Shown here: positions 1 through 8,732 of the stretch, in pieces
Position numbering within the stretch: the first letter of the stretch is position 1
How the letters are laid out: the number at the start of each line of letters is the position of its first letter
Origin: Rhodococcus sp. KBS0724
GTDB lineage: Bacteria > Actinomycetota > Actinomycetes > Mycobacteriales > Mycobacteriaceae
Length of the DNA stretch: 64,000 bases
Assembly: GCF_005938745.2 (NCBI RefSeq)
Contig: NZ_VCBX02000001.1
Coordinates: forward strand, 949,501 to 1,013,500
Direction: 5' to 3'
Notes under the pieces: model-generated
Seen by the model: only the letters and a program-made list of their open reading frames with translations
What the model was told of the DNA's origin: nothing
Databases searched by the model: none
Position numbers and translations under genes: made by a program

Positions 1-1
1 C

Positions 2-1408
2 GGGCGCGTTGATGCGCGCGATCGAGTAGCAAAGTTCCTGGACCAGGATACATTTCAGGAGATCGGCCTGCTGGCCGGTGACGCGTCGATTCCGTCCGAC
101 GCCTTCGTTGCAGGGTCAGGGCTTGTCAACGGCCGGCCGGTTCTGGTCGGTTCGGAAGATTTCACGGTTGCCGGCGGATCCATCGGCACGGCAGCCGCCA
201 CTAAGCGCGCCCGGATTGCGGAACTCGCCAAGCGCGAACGGACTCCGCTGGTCATGATGCTCGAAGGCGCCGGGCATCGGGCAACAAATGCACTGCATCC
301 ACACCGGCCGGCACCCAACGATCTCCAGGCGATGGCTGAGCTTGCCGGGTTGGTCCCGACGGTCTCGATTGTGTGTGGACCCTCTGCCGGCCACGGAGCA
401 CTTGCCGCACCCATGTCGGATTTTGTCATCATGGTCAAAGGCCACGGCGCGATGTTCACGGCCGGCCCGCCGCTGGTGGAGGCGTCGCTTGCCGAGAAGG
501 TGACAAAGGAAGACCTGGGTGGATCGACTGTTCACGCGGTGCAGAGTGGCATCGCCGACAACATTGCTGTGGATGTGGATTCGGCGCTCGACTTGACGCG
601 TCGATACCTGTCCTATTTCCCGTCGAATGCATGGAACCGCGCGCCGATATCGGATCCTGACGCTCCGGTTGCCGCGCCGCGCTCCCTCGACGCCCTTCTC
701 GACATAGTTCCGCCGAATCCTCGTGTCCCGTACGACATGCACGATGTGTTGTCCGTGATGGTGGACGAGGGCACACTCTTCGAACTGCAACCGCAGCACG
801 GTTCTTCCGTCATCACAGCGCTGGCAAGGATGGGTGGCAGGGTTGTCGCCGTTGTCGCCAACCAGCCACTGGTTCTTGCTGGTGCATTGGATGTTGCTGC
901 GGCGGAGAAGGCGTGCCGGTTCATCGAGATGACAGGCGCTTTCCATATCCCGTTGATCTTCCTGGCCGACAACCCGGGAGTTCTTGCAGGCAGTAAATCC
1001 GAACGGGACGGGATTCTTCGGGCGAGCGCCAGGATGTTTGCGGCGCAACATCGGTCCACAGTGCCGAAAATGCATGTGACAGTGCGCAAGGCTTTCGGAT
1101 TCGGAGGCTCGGTCATGGGGCAGAATGCGTTCGACAACCAGACCGTGTCGTTGTCGTTCCCGGGTGGAATGCTGGGAGGAATTCCGGCTGCCGTGGGTGG
1201 GAGCACCTCGAAGGCAGACGAGCGAACACAGCGCGCCTTGATCGAGAACGAGGCTGCAGGTCCGTGGCGTCTGGCAAGTTCGGTGACCTACGACGATGTG
1301 ATCGACCCCCGCGAGCTGCGTAACGCATTGCTCGGCGCGCTGAGGCTCTCCGGTGTGCGGGATTCGGAACCGGTTGCTCCGGTGGTGCACACCGGATACC
1401 TGCCCTGA
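2..1408 (+). CDS. Acyl-CoA carboxylase carboxyltransferase (beta) subunit, 5' end outside window
   Basis: The reading frame is open from the first bases of the window, so the start lies upstream; about 468 residues are visible. The sequence has carboxyltransferase-family features. An N-terminal half carries a glycine-rich oxyanion-type turn (GGSIGTAAATKRAR) followed by PLVMMLEGAGHR. Further on are GALAAPMSDFVIMVKG and GAMFTAGPP, and the C-terminal half has FGFGGSVMGQNAF and PGGMLGGIPAAVGG. Such subunits transfer CO2 from biotin to an acyl-CoA (acetyl-, propionyl-, methylcrotonyl- or geranyl-CoA); the substrate cannot be told here. No biotin carboxylase gene is visible, so its partner is upstream or elsewhere. 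Its stop overlaps the next ATG (TGATG), so the two genes are translationally coupled. Confidence 0.85.
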   Translation, partial: GRVDARDRVAKFLDQDTFQEIGLLAGDASIPSDAFVAGSGLVNGRPVLVGSEDFTVAGGSIGTAAATKRARIAELAKRERTPLVMMLEGAGHRATNALHPHRPAPNDLQAMAELAGLVPTVSIVCGPSAGHGALAAPMSDFVIMVKGHGAMFTAGPPLVEASLAEKVTKEDLGGSTVHAVQSGIADNIAVDVDSALDLTRRYLSYFPSNAWNRAPISDPDAPVAAPRSLDALLDIVPPNPRVPYDMHDVLSVMVDEGTLFELQPQHGSSVITALARMGGRVVAVVANQPLVLAGALDVAAAEKACRFIEMTGAFHIPLIFLADNPGVLAGSKSERDGILRASARMFAAQHRSTVPKMHVTVRKAFGFGGSVMGQNAFDNQTVSLSFPGGMLGGIPAAVGGSTSKADERTQRALIENEAAGPWRLASSVTYDDVIDPRELRNALLGALRLSGVRDSEPVAPVVHTGYLP

Positions 1409-2397
1409 TGAAACCCGAAGTGGCACCGGGATTTCGGAGTAGATTTGGCGCCCGCTTGCGGATACCGCTTATCGCGGCCCCCATGTTGAGGGTGAGCGGG
1501 CCGGACCTCGTCGCGGCGGCGTGCGCTGCGGGCGTCGTCGGTGCCTTTCCGACGGCAAATGCGCGTACACCCGAAGAGCTCGATTCGTGGCTGGAGGCAT
1601 TCGATCATGCTCACGAGGAGAGCGGCGGAGCACTGGCTCCGTACTGCCCCAATCTGATCATGAGAGCGCCGCGACTCGCAGACGACGTTGCGTGCTTGGT
1701 GCGCCGCCGAGTGGAAATGGTGATCGCGAGCGTCGGCTCGCCGGCCCCGGTCATCGGACCGCTCCACGACATAGGCGCTGCGGTCTTTGCCGACGTCGGC
1801 ACGCTTCGTCATGCCGAAAAGGCAGTTGAAGCGGGAGCGGACGGACTCGTGTTGCTCTCGGCCGGTGCCGGCGGACAGACGGGGTGGATGAACCCGTTTG
1901 CGTTCATACGTGGTGTCCGTGAATTCTTCGACGGGACAGTAATTCTCGCGGGTGGAATCTCGGACGGGCACGCATTGTGGGCAGCTGAGGTGGCCGGATT
2001 CGACGCGGCCTACATGGGCACGCGCTTCATTGCCACAGACGAGAGTCTGGCGTCGACGCGGTACCAGGACATGTTGGTCGAAGCGACGATGGACGACGTG
2101 GTGTTGACCAGCGCCTTCACTGGACTGCGAACGAACATGCTTGCTCCGTCCATCAGAGCTCAGGGGCTCGATCCCGAGAAACTGAACGAGCAGATCTCCG
2201 TGAAGGAATCGGCGGAACTGTTCGGACCGACGTCGTCAGCGCCGGGGCCGAGAAGATGGACCGATGTCTGGAGTGCAGGGCATTCGGTGTCCGGGGTGAA
2301 ACGGCGCGGTCCAATTTCGGACATAGTGCACGAAACCGTCGGAGAGTACGAGGACGCCCGAGCGAGGACGCTGTCGTTGCTGGCCGATCAACCATGA
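1408..2397 (+). CDS. Nitronate monooxygenase / 2-nitropropane dioxygenase-like FMN protein
   Basis: A 329-residue TIM-barrel flavoprotein of the NAD(P)H-dependent flavin oxidoreductase/NMO family. The N-terminal IPLIAAPMLRVSGPDLVAA strand-loop, the glycine-rich phosphate-binding stretch LSAGAGGQTG, and VILAGGISDG followed by GFDAAYMGTRFIAT are the usual FMN-site landmarks. Family members oxidise nitronates, but many actinobacterial paralogues beside CoA-thioester genes have unproven roles. The second flavin loop reads AGGQTG rather than the more usual AGGHxG. The ATG overlaps the carboxyltransferase stop. About 200 bases of non-coding sequence follow before the transporter gene. Confidence 0.75.
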   Translation: MKPEVAPGFRSRFGARLRIPLIAAPMLRVSGPDLVAAACAAGVVGAFPTANARTPEELDSWLEAFDHAHEESGGALAPYCPNLIMRAPRLADDVACLVRRRVEMVIASVGSPAPVIGPLHDIGAAVFADVGTLRHAEKAVEAGADGLVLLSAGAGGQTGWMNPFAFIRGVREFFDGTVILAGGISDGHALWAAEVAGFDAAYMGTRFIATDESLASTRYQDMLVEATMDDVVLTSAFTGLRTNMLAPSIRAQGLDPEKLNEQISVKESAELFGPTSSAPGPRRWTDVWSAGHSVSGVKRRGPISDIVHETVGEYEDARARTLSLLADQP

Positions 2398-2602
2398 GCG
2401 GTTGTTGAAATCTGTTTTCGCTAGTCACCTTCCCAGTGATCGGGACATTTATGGAGAAGGTCTGTGCCGGTAGCGATCGTCAAAACCAGTTCCGAAAAAA
2501 CGTATACCTAATAGACATATCCGGGTTAGTCTGCCTGTGAGCCGAAGAGACCGTGTGCGTGGGGGTTTCTCGCCGACTTTGATCTACTTCGAGAGGAATT
2601 CG

Positions 2603-4183
2603 ATGAGCGGAAAATGGAACGGCAAAGGCAAGGTTGCCGCGGTGTCGTTGGTGGCCGCCTTGGCGGTCGCCGGCTGCGGCGGGGGCGGCGGCACCAGCAC
2701 TGCCGGCGGCTCGACTGCATCGGCCGCGGATATCGACCGTGCGGCTGTACTTCGTGTCACCGCGTCGGCGCCGACCCGAAACCTCGATCCGTACCTCCAG
2801 ACCAGCTACGGCGGTTGGGGATACCTGACTCCGATGTTCGATCGCTTGACCATGGTGGACAAGGACGGAAATCTTGTTCCGGGACTTGCAGAATCGTGGG
2901 AGTTTTCCTCTGACGGTGGCTATCTCGAGCTGAAGCTGCGCGACGATGTCTCCTTCCATGACGGCACCAAGTTCGACGCGGCCGCCCTCGCGGCGAATGT
3001 CCAGCGAGGAAAGACGTTGGCAGGCAGCACAGTTGTCGCTGCGCTCGACGATATTACGTCCGTCGATGTTGTCGACCCGACGACTGCCCGGCTGAACCTG
3101 ACCAAGGGCTCCGGTGTGGAGCTACCGGGGTTGTTCAGCACCAACGTCGGCATGATGGTCAGCCCCAAGACCATCGAAGCCGGAACCGACATCCGAAACG
3201 ATCCGGGCCAGAGCGGATCCGGACCGTACACCGTCACCAAATACGTACCGGAGGAATCTCTCGAAGTTACTCGCGCAGCGGGCGACTACTGGGATTCGGC
3301 AGCGGGTCTGCTCGGCGGAATCAGCTTCAAGACCATGCCCGACGCGACGACGCGTTTGAACGGAATGCAGACCGACGCCACCGATATCAGTTGGGTCAGC
3401 TCGGCCAACGAGATCGTTCAGGCCCAGTCGCTCGCGGACCGCAACGTCATGGGTATCGACAAGGTGAAGTTCCGCAACGTACTCGGTGTCTTCATGCGAG
3501 CCCGTGATGACCTCGCGAAACCTGAAGTGCGTCAGGCTGTTGCACACGCTATCGATCCTGAGGCCATCAGCGCGCTCTTCTCGGGAACCTGCACCCCGTA
3601 CCGTCAGATGTATCCCGAATCGAGCTGGGCGGCCGACCCGTCGTACCAGTACCCGTACACCTTCGACGTGGACAAGGCCAAGAGTCTGGTCGCCGGTGCC
3701 GGTGGAGCCAAGATCACGCTGACCTTCGGTGCCGGAACAAATACGGAGAAGCCGGCTAACGTTATTCAGTCCTCCTTGGCGGCAGCAGGATTCGACGCCG
3801 AGCTCAACCCCGTTCCCAACACCCAGAATGAGCCCGGCTACATCGCCGGCACGTTCCAGTCGATGGTGTCGAACAGCTTCAGCCCCAAGGTAGATCCCGC
3901 CGAGACCGTCAATACGTTTGTTGTGGGACCCTACGACTTCGGCAATGGCAATCCCGAGATCGCCGCACTGGCGACAAAGGCTGCCAACCCGACGTTGTCG
4001 CAGGACGAGCGGGCCGAGATGTACCACGAGATCTGGTCGAAGACTCTGGCCGAGGCGATGTTCGTGCCGATCTGCAACCAGACGAACGCAACGATTTTCA
4101 GTGACAAGGTAGTCAATGCCGACAACATCCCGTGGGTTGACACCGGAATCTTCGATCTGCGCTACGTAGGAATGACCAAGTAG
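2603..4183 (+). CDS. Peptide/opine-type ABC transporter substrate-binding lipoprotein
   Basis: A 526-residue solute-binding protein of the dipeptide/oligopeptide class (SBP family 5). The ATG at 2603 is chosen because GAGAGGA lies about six bases upstream and it yields a clean lipoprotein signal: basic start, hydrophobic core, lipobox AVAGC with Cys25. A longer GTG start at 2537 would bury this signal. Family landmarks include LDPYLQTSYGGWGYLTPMFD, GLAESWEFSSDG and FHDGTKFDAAALAAN. It would sit on the outer face of the membrane and feed the permeases that follow. The ligand is not evident; in this enzyme context it could be an acyl conjugate or other organic acid rather than a peptide. The 2398-2602 upstream gap is AT-richer (around GTATACCTAATAGACATAT) and probably holds the transporter promoter. 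Confidence 0.85.
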   Translation: MSGKWNGKGKVAAVSLVAALAVAGCGGGGGTSTAGGSTASAADIDRAAVLRVTASAPTRNLDPYLQTSYGGWGYLTPMFDRLTMVDKDGNLVPGLAESWEFSSDGGYLELKLRDDVSFHDGTKFDAAALAANVQRGKTLAGSTVVAALDDITSVDVVDPTTARLNLTKGSGVELPGLFSTNVGMMVSPKTIEAGTDIRNDPGQSGSGPYTVTKYVPEESLEVTRAAGDYWDSAAGLLGGISFKTMPDATTRLNGMQTDATDISWVSSANEIVQAQSLADRNVMGIDKVKFRNVLGVFMRARDDLAKPEVRQAVAHAIDPEAISALFSGTCTPYRQMYPESSWAADPSYQYPYTFDVDKAKSLVAGAGGAKITLTFGAGTNTEKPANVIQSSLAAAGFDAELNPVPNTQNEPGYIAGTFQSMVSNSFSPKVDPAETVNTFVVGPYDFGNGNPEIAALATKAANPTLSQDERAEMYHEIWSKTLAEAMFVPICNQTNATIFSDKVVNADNIPWVDTGIFDLRYVGMTK

Positions 4184-4304
4184 CAATCTCTTGCTGAATG
4201 ACCGATCCGCTTCACGGGTGATGCGACAGAAGGATTCACGTAGTCGCATCATCCGTGAGGGAACCGCCGACAAGACCGGCTGTAAGCGCCGGTGAGGGGT
4301 GCTT

Positions 4305-5246
4305 ATGTTGCGTTACGCCGGGCGACGGCTGCTGGCGGCGGTGCCGCTGCTGTTGATCGTGCCCTTGATGATCTTCTTGCTGATCGATCTCGCGCCGGGG
4401 GATCCGGCTGCGATTCTTGCCGGCGATGATCCGACTCCGGAGCGGTTGGCGGAGATCCGGTCCACACTTCACCTGGACGACAACATCTTTGTGCGATACG
4501 TCCGGTGGGTGGGCGGTGTTCTGCACGGTGATCTGGGTACGTCGTTTCTGTCGAATCAATCTGTGACGGAACTGATTTTCCGCCGGATGGCGACGACGTT
4601 GTCGTTGGTGATTTTCGCGATGGTGCTCGCGGTGACGATCGGCCTGATCCTCGGTGTCGTGGCCTCGCTTCGTCCCGGCGGAATTGTCGATCGCCTGGTG
4701 AATGTGGTGGCGTCGATCGCAATTGCGATTCCCGCATTCTGGTTCGGTCTGGTGTTGGTGTCGGTGTTCGCGGTGACCAATCAGATTTTCCCGGCTTTCG
4801 GCTATGCACCGCTGTCCGACGGTTTTGTGCCGTGGATTCAGCACCTCATCTTGCCTGGCACAGCGTTGGCGTTGTTGCCCGCGGCGGAGGTGACCTTGCA
4901 GCTTCGGTCGTCGCTGGGGCAGGTACTCAAGAGCGACTACATTCTCAATGCGGAAGCAAAGGGCCTGGGACGCGGGACGGTTGTGTTCAAACACGGGCTC
5001 AAGAATGCGTGTATCCCGGTGGTCACGGTGCTCGGCTTCCGTGTTGCCGAGGTCTTGGGCGGGGCGGTGACTATCGAAATCATCTACAGCATGCCGGGGT
5101 TGGGCAGCTTGGCTGTCAACAGCGTCCAGAACCATGACATTCCGGTGTTGCTCGGGTTTGTCCTTTTCACCACCGTGGTGGTGGTGCTGGTGAATCTGAT
5201 TGTCGACATTTCCTACGGCTACTTCAACCCTAAGGTTCGCGCATGA
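4305..5246 (+). CDS. DppB-type ABC transporter permease
   Basis: A 313-residue inner-membrane permease with about six hydrophobic segments, of the DppB/OppB type. The characteristic cytoplasmic coupling region is seen as YILNAEAKGLGRGTVVFKHG (EAA-like loop), followed by RVAEVLGGAVTIEIIYSMPG. The ATG at 4305 is preferred over the GTG at 4299 because GAGGGG ends five bases before it. The stop overlaps the next gene's start (ATGA at 5243-5246). It would form the heterodimeric channel with the next gene product. Confidence 0.88.
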   Translation: MLRYAGRRLLAAVPLLLIVPLMIFLLIDLAPGDPAAILAGDDPTPERLAEIRSTLHLDDNIFVRYVRWVGGVLHGDLGTSFLSNQSVTELIFRRMATTLSLVIFAMVLAVTIGLILGVVASLRPGGIVDRLVNVVASIAIAIPAFWFGLVLVSVFAVTNQIFPAFGYAPLSDGFVPWIQHLILPGTALALLPAAEVTLQLRSSLGQVLKSDYILNAEAKGLGRGTVVFKHGLKNACIPVVTVLGFRVAEVLGGAVTIEIIYSMPGLGSLAVNSVQNHDIPVLLGFVLFTTVVVVLVNLIVDISYGYFNPKVRA

Positions 5247-6136
5247 CAGATCCGAAGGTAGTGACCACCAAATCCGAGACGGCGGAGCGGCCTGCGAGGG
5301 GACAAGGCTTGAAAGCTGTTCTGCGTAAGCCGGTGACGATGGTGGCAGGTATTTTCATCCTGCTCCTGGTGATCATGGCTGTGTTCGCCCCCATCCTGGC
5401 GCCGCACGATCCGTACGTGCAGGACCTGGTCAACCGGTTGCAGCCGCCCAGTGCGGATCATCTGCTCGGTACCGACGACTACGGCCGAGATGTGCTGAGC
5501 CGGTTGATCTACGGTGCGCGGATCTCGCTGACGGCGTCGTTGCAGGCGGTGAGCGTCGCGCTGATTCTCGGCCTTCCTCTCGGCGTCATCGCGGGGTATC
5601 GCGGCGGCTGGGTCGATTCGGTGATTACCCGGGTGATGGATGCGCTGATGTCGGCTCCGTCGCTGGTGCTGGCAATCACGATCGTCGCGGTCCTCGGTTC
5701 GGGAATCACCAACGCAATGTTGGCCATCGGTTTGGTCATGGCGCCCAGGTTTTTCCGTGTTGCTCGCGCATCGACGATGGATGTGCGACACGAGACGTAC
5801 ATCGAAGCTGCGATCGCGTTGGGGTGCCGGCCGGTGCGAACGATTGTCAGGCATATTCTTCCGAACGTGATGCCGCCGGTGGTGCTGGTCATCTCGGTCT
5901 CTCTCGGTGCTGCGGTCGCGGCGGAGGCGAGTTTGAGCTTCCTCGGTCTCGGGGCGAAGGCTCCGGCGGCGAGTTGGGGTTCGATGCTCAGCACGGCGGC
6001 GTCGAATATGCAGCTCGCACCGTACTTGGTGTGGCCTCCCGGTGTGATGATCTTTTTGACCGTCCTGTCCTTCACCTATCTGGGCGACGGTGTTCGCCGA
6101 TCCTTGCTACGGAGTCGTAATGGTGACAATGACTGA
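5243..6136 (+). CDS. DppC-type ABC transporter permease
   Basis: A 297-residue permease of the DppC/OppC type. It has a cytosolic N-terminal tail, a first membrane span near residues 33-52, then the periplasmic-side motif HLLGTDDYGRDVLSRLIYGA that is diagnostic of the family. The coupling loop is TYIEAAIALGCRPVRTIVRH, and the C-terminus has AEASLSFLGLGAKAPAASWG. It overlaps DppB by four bases and the following ATPase gene by 17 bases, so the transporter is one tightly coupled operon. Confidence 0.88.
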   Translation: MTDPKVVTTKSETAERPARGQGLKAVLRKPVTMVAGIFILLLVIMAVFAPILAPHDPYVQDLVNRLQPPSADHLLGTDDYGRDVLSRLIYGARISLTASLQAVSVALILGLPLGVIAGYRGGWVDSVITRVMDALMSAPSLVLAITIVAVLGSGITNAMLAIGLVMAPRFFRVARASTMDVRHETYIEAAIALGCRPVRTIVRHILPNVMPPVVLVISVSLGAAVAAEASLSFLGLGAKAPAASWGSMLSTAASNMQLAPYLVWPPGVMIFLTVLSFTYLGDGVRRSLLRSRNGDND

Positions 6137-7166
6137 TCTGATGCGAAAAGAAGAGCTCGGTGCGAGTGCTGAACCGCTGTTGCGAGTTCGGGATCTGACT
6201 ATCGAATTCCCGGGCAGCGGGGGGTGGCAGACGACGGTCGAGGGTGTCTCCTTCGATGTCGGTGCCGGCGAGTCGGTGGCGTTGGTCGGTGAGTCCGGAT
6301 CAGGCAAGACGGTGTCCTCGCTTGCGGTGATGGGTTTGACGCAGGCTACCGGCGGCCGGATTTCGCGGGGTTCCATCGAATTCGACGGTCGTGATCTGAC
6401 GAAGGTTCCGGAGCGGGAGTGGCGCAAGCTCCGCGGCACCGGGATGGGCATGATTTTTCAGCAGCCTATTCGCAGTCTCAATCCGGCCTACACGGTCGGT
6501 GATCAGATCGCTGAATCCGTGCGCAAGCACTTGGGTTTGAGTCGTAAGGAAGCAATGGCTCGGGCGGTGGAGATGCTCGAGTTGGTGCAGATTCCCCGGG
6601 CGAAGGAGAGGGTAGGCGATTATCCGCACGCGTTCAGTGGTGGCATGTGTCAGCGTGTGATGATTGCGATGGTGATGGCGTGTAATCCGCGGTTGCTGAT
6701 CGCGGACGAGCCGACCACTGCGCTCGATGTGACGGTGCAGGAGAAGATCCTCGATCTGTTGCGGGATTTGCAGGAGCAGACCGGTGTGGCGTTGCTGTTC
6801 GTCAGTCACGATCTTGCGGTGGTGGCGGAATTGTGTCAGCGGGTGGTGGTGATGTATGCCGGTGAGATCGCGGAAAACGCTGCGGCAGAAGAAGTGTTCT
6901 TCCGTCCTCAGCATCCGTACACGTCGGGGCTGCTTGCCTCGATCCCGCAGCCGGGGCTCAATACCGATCGTCGGCTGCATGCGATCCCGGGGGGAATCCC
7001 GGCGGCGGCCGACTGGCCGACAGGTTGCCGGTTCTCGCCGCGTTGCCCTCATGCCACACCGGGAGTATGCGATGTGGAGCATCCTTCGATGGCGAGTGTT
7101 CCCACCGGAGAAGCGCGATGCCTGCGCGTGCAGGACCTCGATCTGCAGGGAGTGAGTGTGCGATGA
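6120..7166 (+). CDS. DppD-type ABC transporter ATPase
   Basis: A 348-residue ATP-binding subunit. Walker A is GESGSGKT, the Q-loop region is GMIFQQPIRSLNP, the signature is FSGGMCQRVMIAM, and Walker B is [16 protein letters not shown] with the switch His in FVSHD. The C-terminal oligopeptide/dipeptide extension has the Cys-containing pattern TGCRFSPRCPHATPGVCD seen in family members. ATG 6120 is selected because GGAG lies five bases upstream; the longer reading frame from 6090 lacks support. The signature reads SGGMCQR rather than the commoner SGGxRQR, a pattern also found in DppD-like proteins. Confidence 0.87.
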   Translation: MVTMTDLMRKEELGASAEPLLRVRDLTIEFPGSGGWQTTVEGVSFDVGAGESVALVGESGSGKTVSSLAVMGLTQATGGRISRGSIEFDGRDLTKVPEREWRKLRGTGMGMIFQQPIRSLNPAYTVGDQIAESVRKHLGLSRKEAMARAVEMLELVQIPRAKERVGDYPHAFSGGMCQRVMIAMVMACNPRLLIADEPTTALDVTVQEKILDLLRDLQEQTGVALLFVSHDLAVVAELCQRVVVMYAGEIAENAAAEEVFFRPQHPYTSGLLASIPQPGLNTDRRLHAIPGGIPAAADWPTGCRFSPRCPHATPGVCDVEHPSMASVPTGEARCLRVQDLDLQGVSVR

Positions 7167-8002
7167 GTCTTCTCGAAGTGAAGAACGTGTCGAAGTCGTT
7201 TGCGTCGGGACGCGACTTTCTCGGCCGCCGCACCAAGTGGTCGCATGCGGTCAAGGATGTCAGCTTCAGCCTCGAGGCCGGTGAATGTCTTGCCGTGGTG
7301 GGGGAGTCGGGTGCGGGTAAGTCGACGGTGGGCCGGATTGCGCTGCGGTTGATCGAGCCGGATACGGGTTCCATTACGTTCGACGGTGTTGATGTGCGGG
7401 CTGCAAAACCAGCCGAATTGCGTTCGATGCGCCGCGGTATGCAAATGATCTTCCAGGATCCGCACAGCTCCCTCAATCCGCGGATGACCGTCGTCGACGC
7501 CGTAGTAGAACCGCTGATGGTTCACACCGACATGGGTCGCGGTGAACGTGAGAAGTTGGCGACGGCAATGTTGGACAAGGTGGGGATCGGCTCCCGCTAT
7601 TTCGGCCGATATCCGGCGGAGCTCTCGGGTGGTCAGCTTCAGCGAGTGGCGATCGCTCGCGCGTTGACTCTCAATCCGAAGATGATCGTGTGTGACGAAC
7701 CCGTGGCTGCGCTCGATGTTTCGGTTCGCGCTCAAGTCCTCAATCTGTTGCGAGATCTCCAGGAGGAGTTGGGTCTTGCGTATCTGTTCGTGTGCCATGA
7801 CTTGGCGTTGATCGAAGTGATCGCGGATCGCGTACTGGTGATGGCGCGCGGTGAGGTAGTGGAAAGCGGGTCGGTCGCGGACATCTTCCAAAGCCCGCAG
7901 CAGGAGTACACCCGAACATTGCTCGACGCCATACCGGTGCCCGTTCCACGTTCAGTCCGTGGGCAAGCTCGCGAGGTCGTCCGAGCCGAACCTGTCAGTT
8001 GA
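7163..8002 (+). CDS. DppF-type ABC transporter ATPase
   Basis: A 279-residue second ATP-binding subunit, partner of the preceding ATPase. It shows Walker A GESGAGKST, MQMIFQDPHSSLNPRMTV, signature LSGGQLQRVAIARAL, Walker B MIVCDEPVAALDVSVR and the switch region FVCHD. The ATG at 7163 overlaps the upstream stop (ATGA). The protein lacks the long C-terminal Cys extension of its partner. Together the five genes from 2603 to 8002 make a complete importer. Confidence 0.87.
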   Translation: MSLLEVKNVSKSFASGRDFLGRRTKWSHAVKDVSFSLEAGECLAVVGESGAGKSTVGRIALRLIEPDTGSITFDGVDVRAAKPAELRSMRRGMQMIFQDPHSSLNPRMTVVDAVVEPLMVHTDMGRGEREKLATAMLDKVGIGSRYFGRYPAELSGGQLQRVAIARALTLNPKMIVCDEPVAALDVSVRAQVLNLLRDLQEELGLAYLFVCHDLALIEVIADRVLVMARGEVVESGSVADIFQSPQQEYTRTLLDAIPVPVPRSVRGQAREVVRAEPVS

Positions 8003-8012
8003 GGAGAATTCG

Positions 8013-8726
8013 ATGACATCGCTACCAGCAGCAGTAACACCCGCGCAGTCACGAACCATACTGCGTACCACGGAGTCCGGAGACTTCCTGATGAGTGACT
8101 ATCTGGGTGAGCATTCGGACGGGTCGGCAACCGAGGGCTTTCAGGCTTACCTTGTCGGTCAGAAGGCGCCGAAGCTTCGGCCGCATTATCACGAGGTAGA
8201 TCAGTTTCAGGTAGTTCTCGACGGCAGTGGACGGTTGGGTAGGCACGCCATCGGTTCGGGCACTGTGCATTACAGCGATGCGTACACGGTGTACGGCCCG
8301 ATCTTTGCCGACGCACCGGAGGGGCTGTCGTACTTCACACTTCGGCTCGACCCCGCCGCTGGATTGAACTACATGCCGGAATCGCGCGTGAAAGGTGAGA
8401 CGCGTGCCGGAGAACATTTCACCTGTGCGATCGACGACGCCGCAGAAGTGAAAGGAAAGCTGGATCTGCTGGCGCGTACCAGACGCGGCGCCGCGGCATT
8501 CGGTGTTGCGCTCGAGCCCGGTGCAGCATTGACTGCCGATGCGCTGGCCGAATGTGTGGGCCAGGGGTATGCGGTGGTGTTGTCCGGCAGTGCCTCGTTC
8601 GGCGGCCGTACATTGCCGCCGGGAAGTCTCATTCCGTTCGAGTCCGCTAGTGCACTGGAGGGGCTTTCGGGACAGTCTGATCGCACGAACCTGGCCCTGG
8701 TCGTCTTTGCCGCACTGAGCAAGTGA
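8013..8726 (+). CDS. Cupin-fold protein co-transcribed with the ABC transporter
   Basis: A 237-residue protein with a cupin core. The metal-binding first motif is visible as LRPHYHEVDQFQVVLDGSGR (His58, His60 and a nearby Glu/Gln), followed by a second half with weaker resemblance (LPPGSLIPFES near the end). GAGGAG lies about six bases before the ATG at 8013, and only ten bases separate it from the ATPase stop, so it belongs to the transporter operon. Cupins include dioxygenases, isomerases and small-molecule sensors. The pairing suggests it acts on, or senses, the imported compound, but the reaction cannot be named. It runs convergently into the IclR gene with six bases between stops. Confidence 0.65.
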   Translation: MTSLPAAVTPAQSRTILRTTESGDFLMSDYLGEHSDGSATEGFQAYLVGQKAPKLRPHYHEVDQFQVVLDGSGRLGRHAIGSGTVHYSDAYTVYGPIFADAPEGLSYFTLRLDPAAGLNYMPESRVKGETRAGEHFTCAIDDAAEVKGKLDLLARTRRGAAAFGVALEPGAALTADALAECVGQGYAVVLSGSASFGGRTLPPGSLIPFESASALEGLSGQSDRTNLALVVFAALSK

Positions 8727-8732
8727 ATCCGC

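Noticed and set aside
116..1426. Long minus-strand open frame opposite the carboxyltransferase gene
   Set aside because: Composition (Arg/His-rich) is typical of an antisense shadow in high-GC DNA; the + strand frame carries the family motifs.
1408..2397. True nitroalkane-degrading enzyme
   Set aside because: Family membership is clear, but neighbours are CoA-thioester genes and the usual flavin-loop His is not seen, so only the family name is given.
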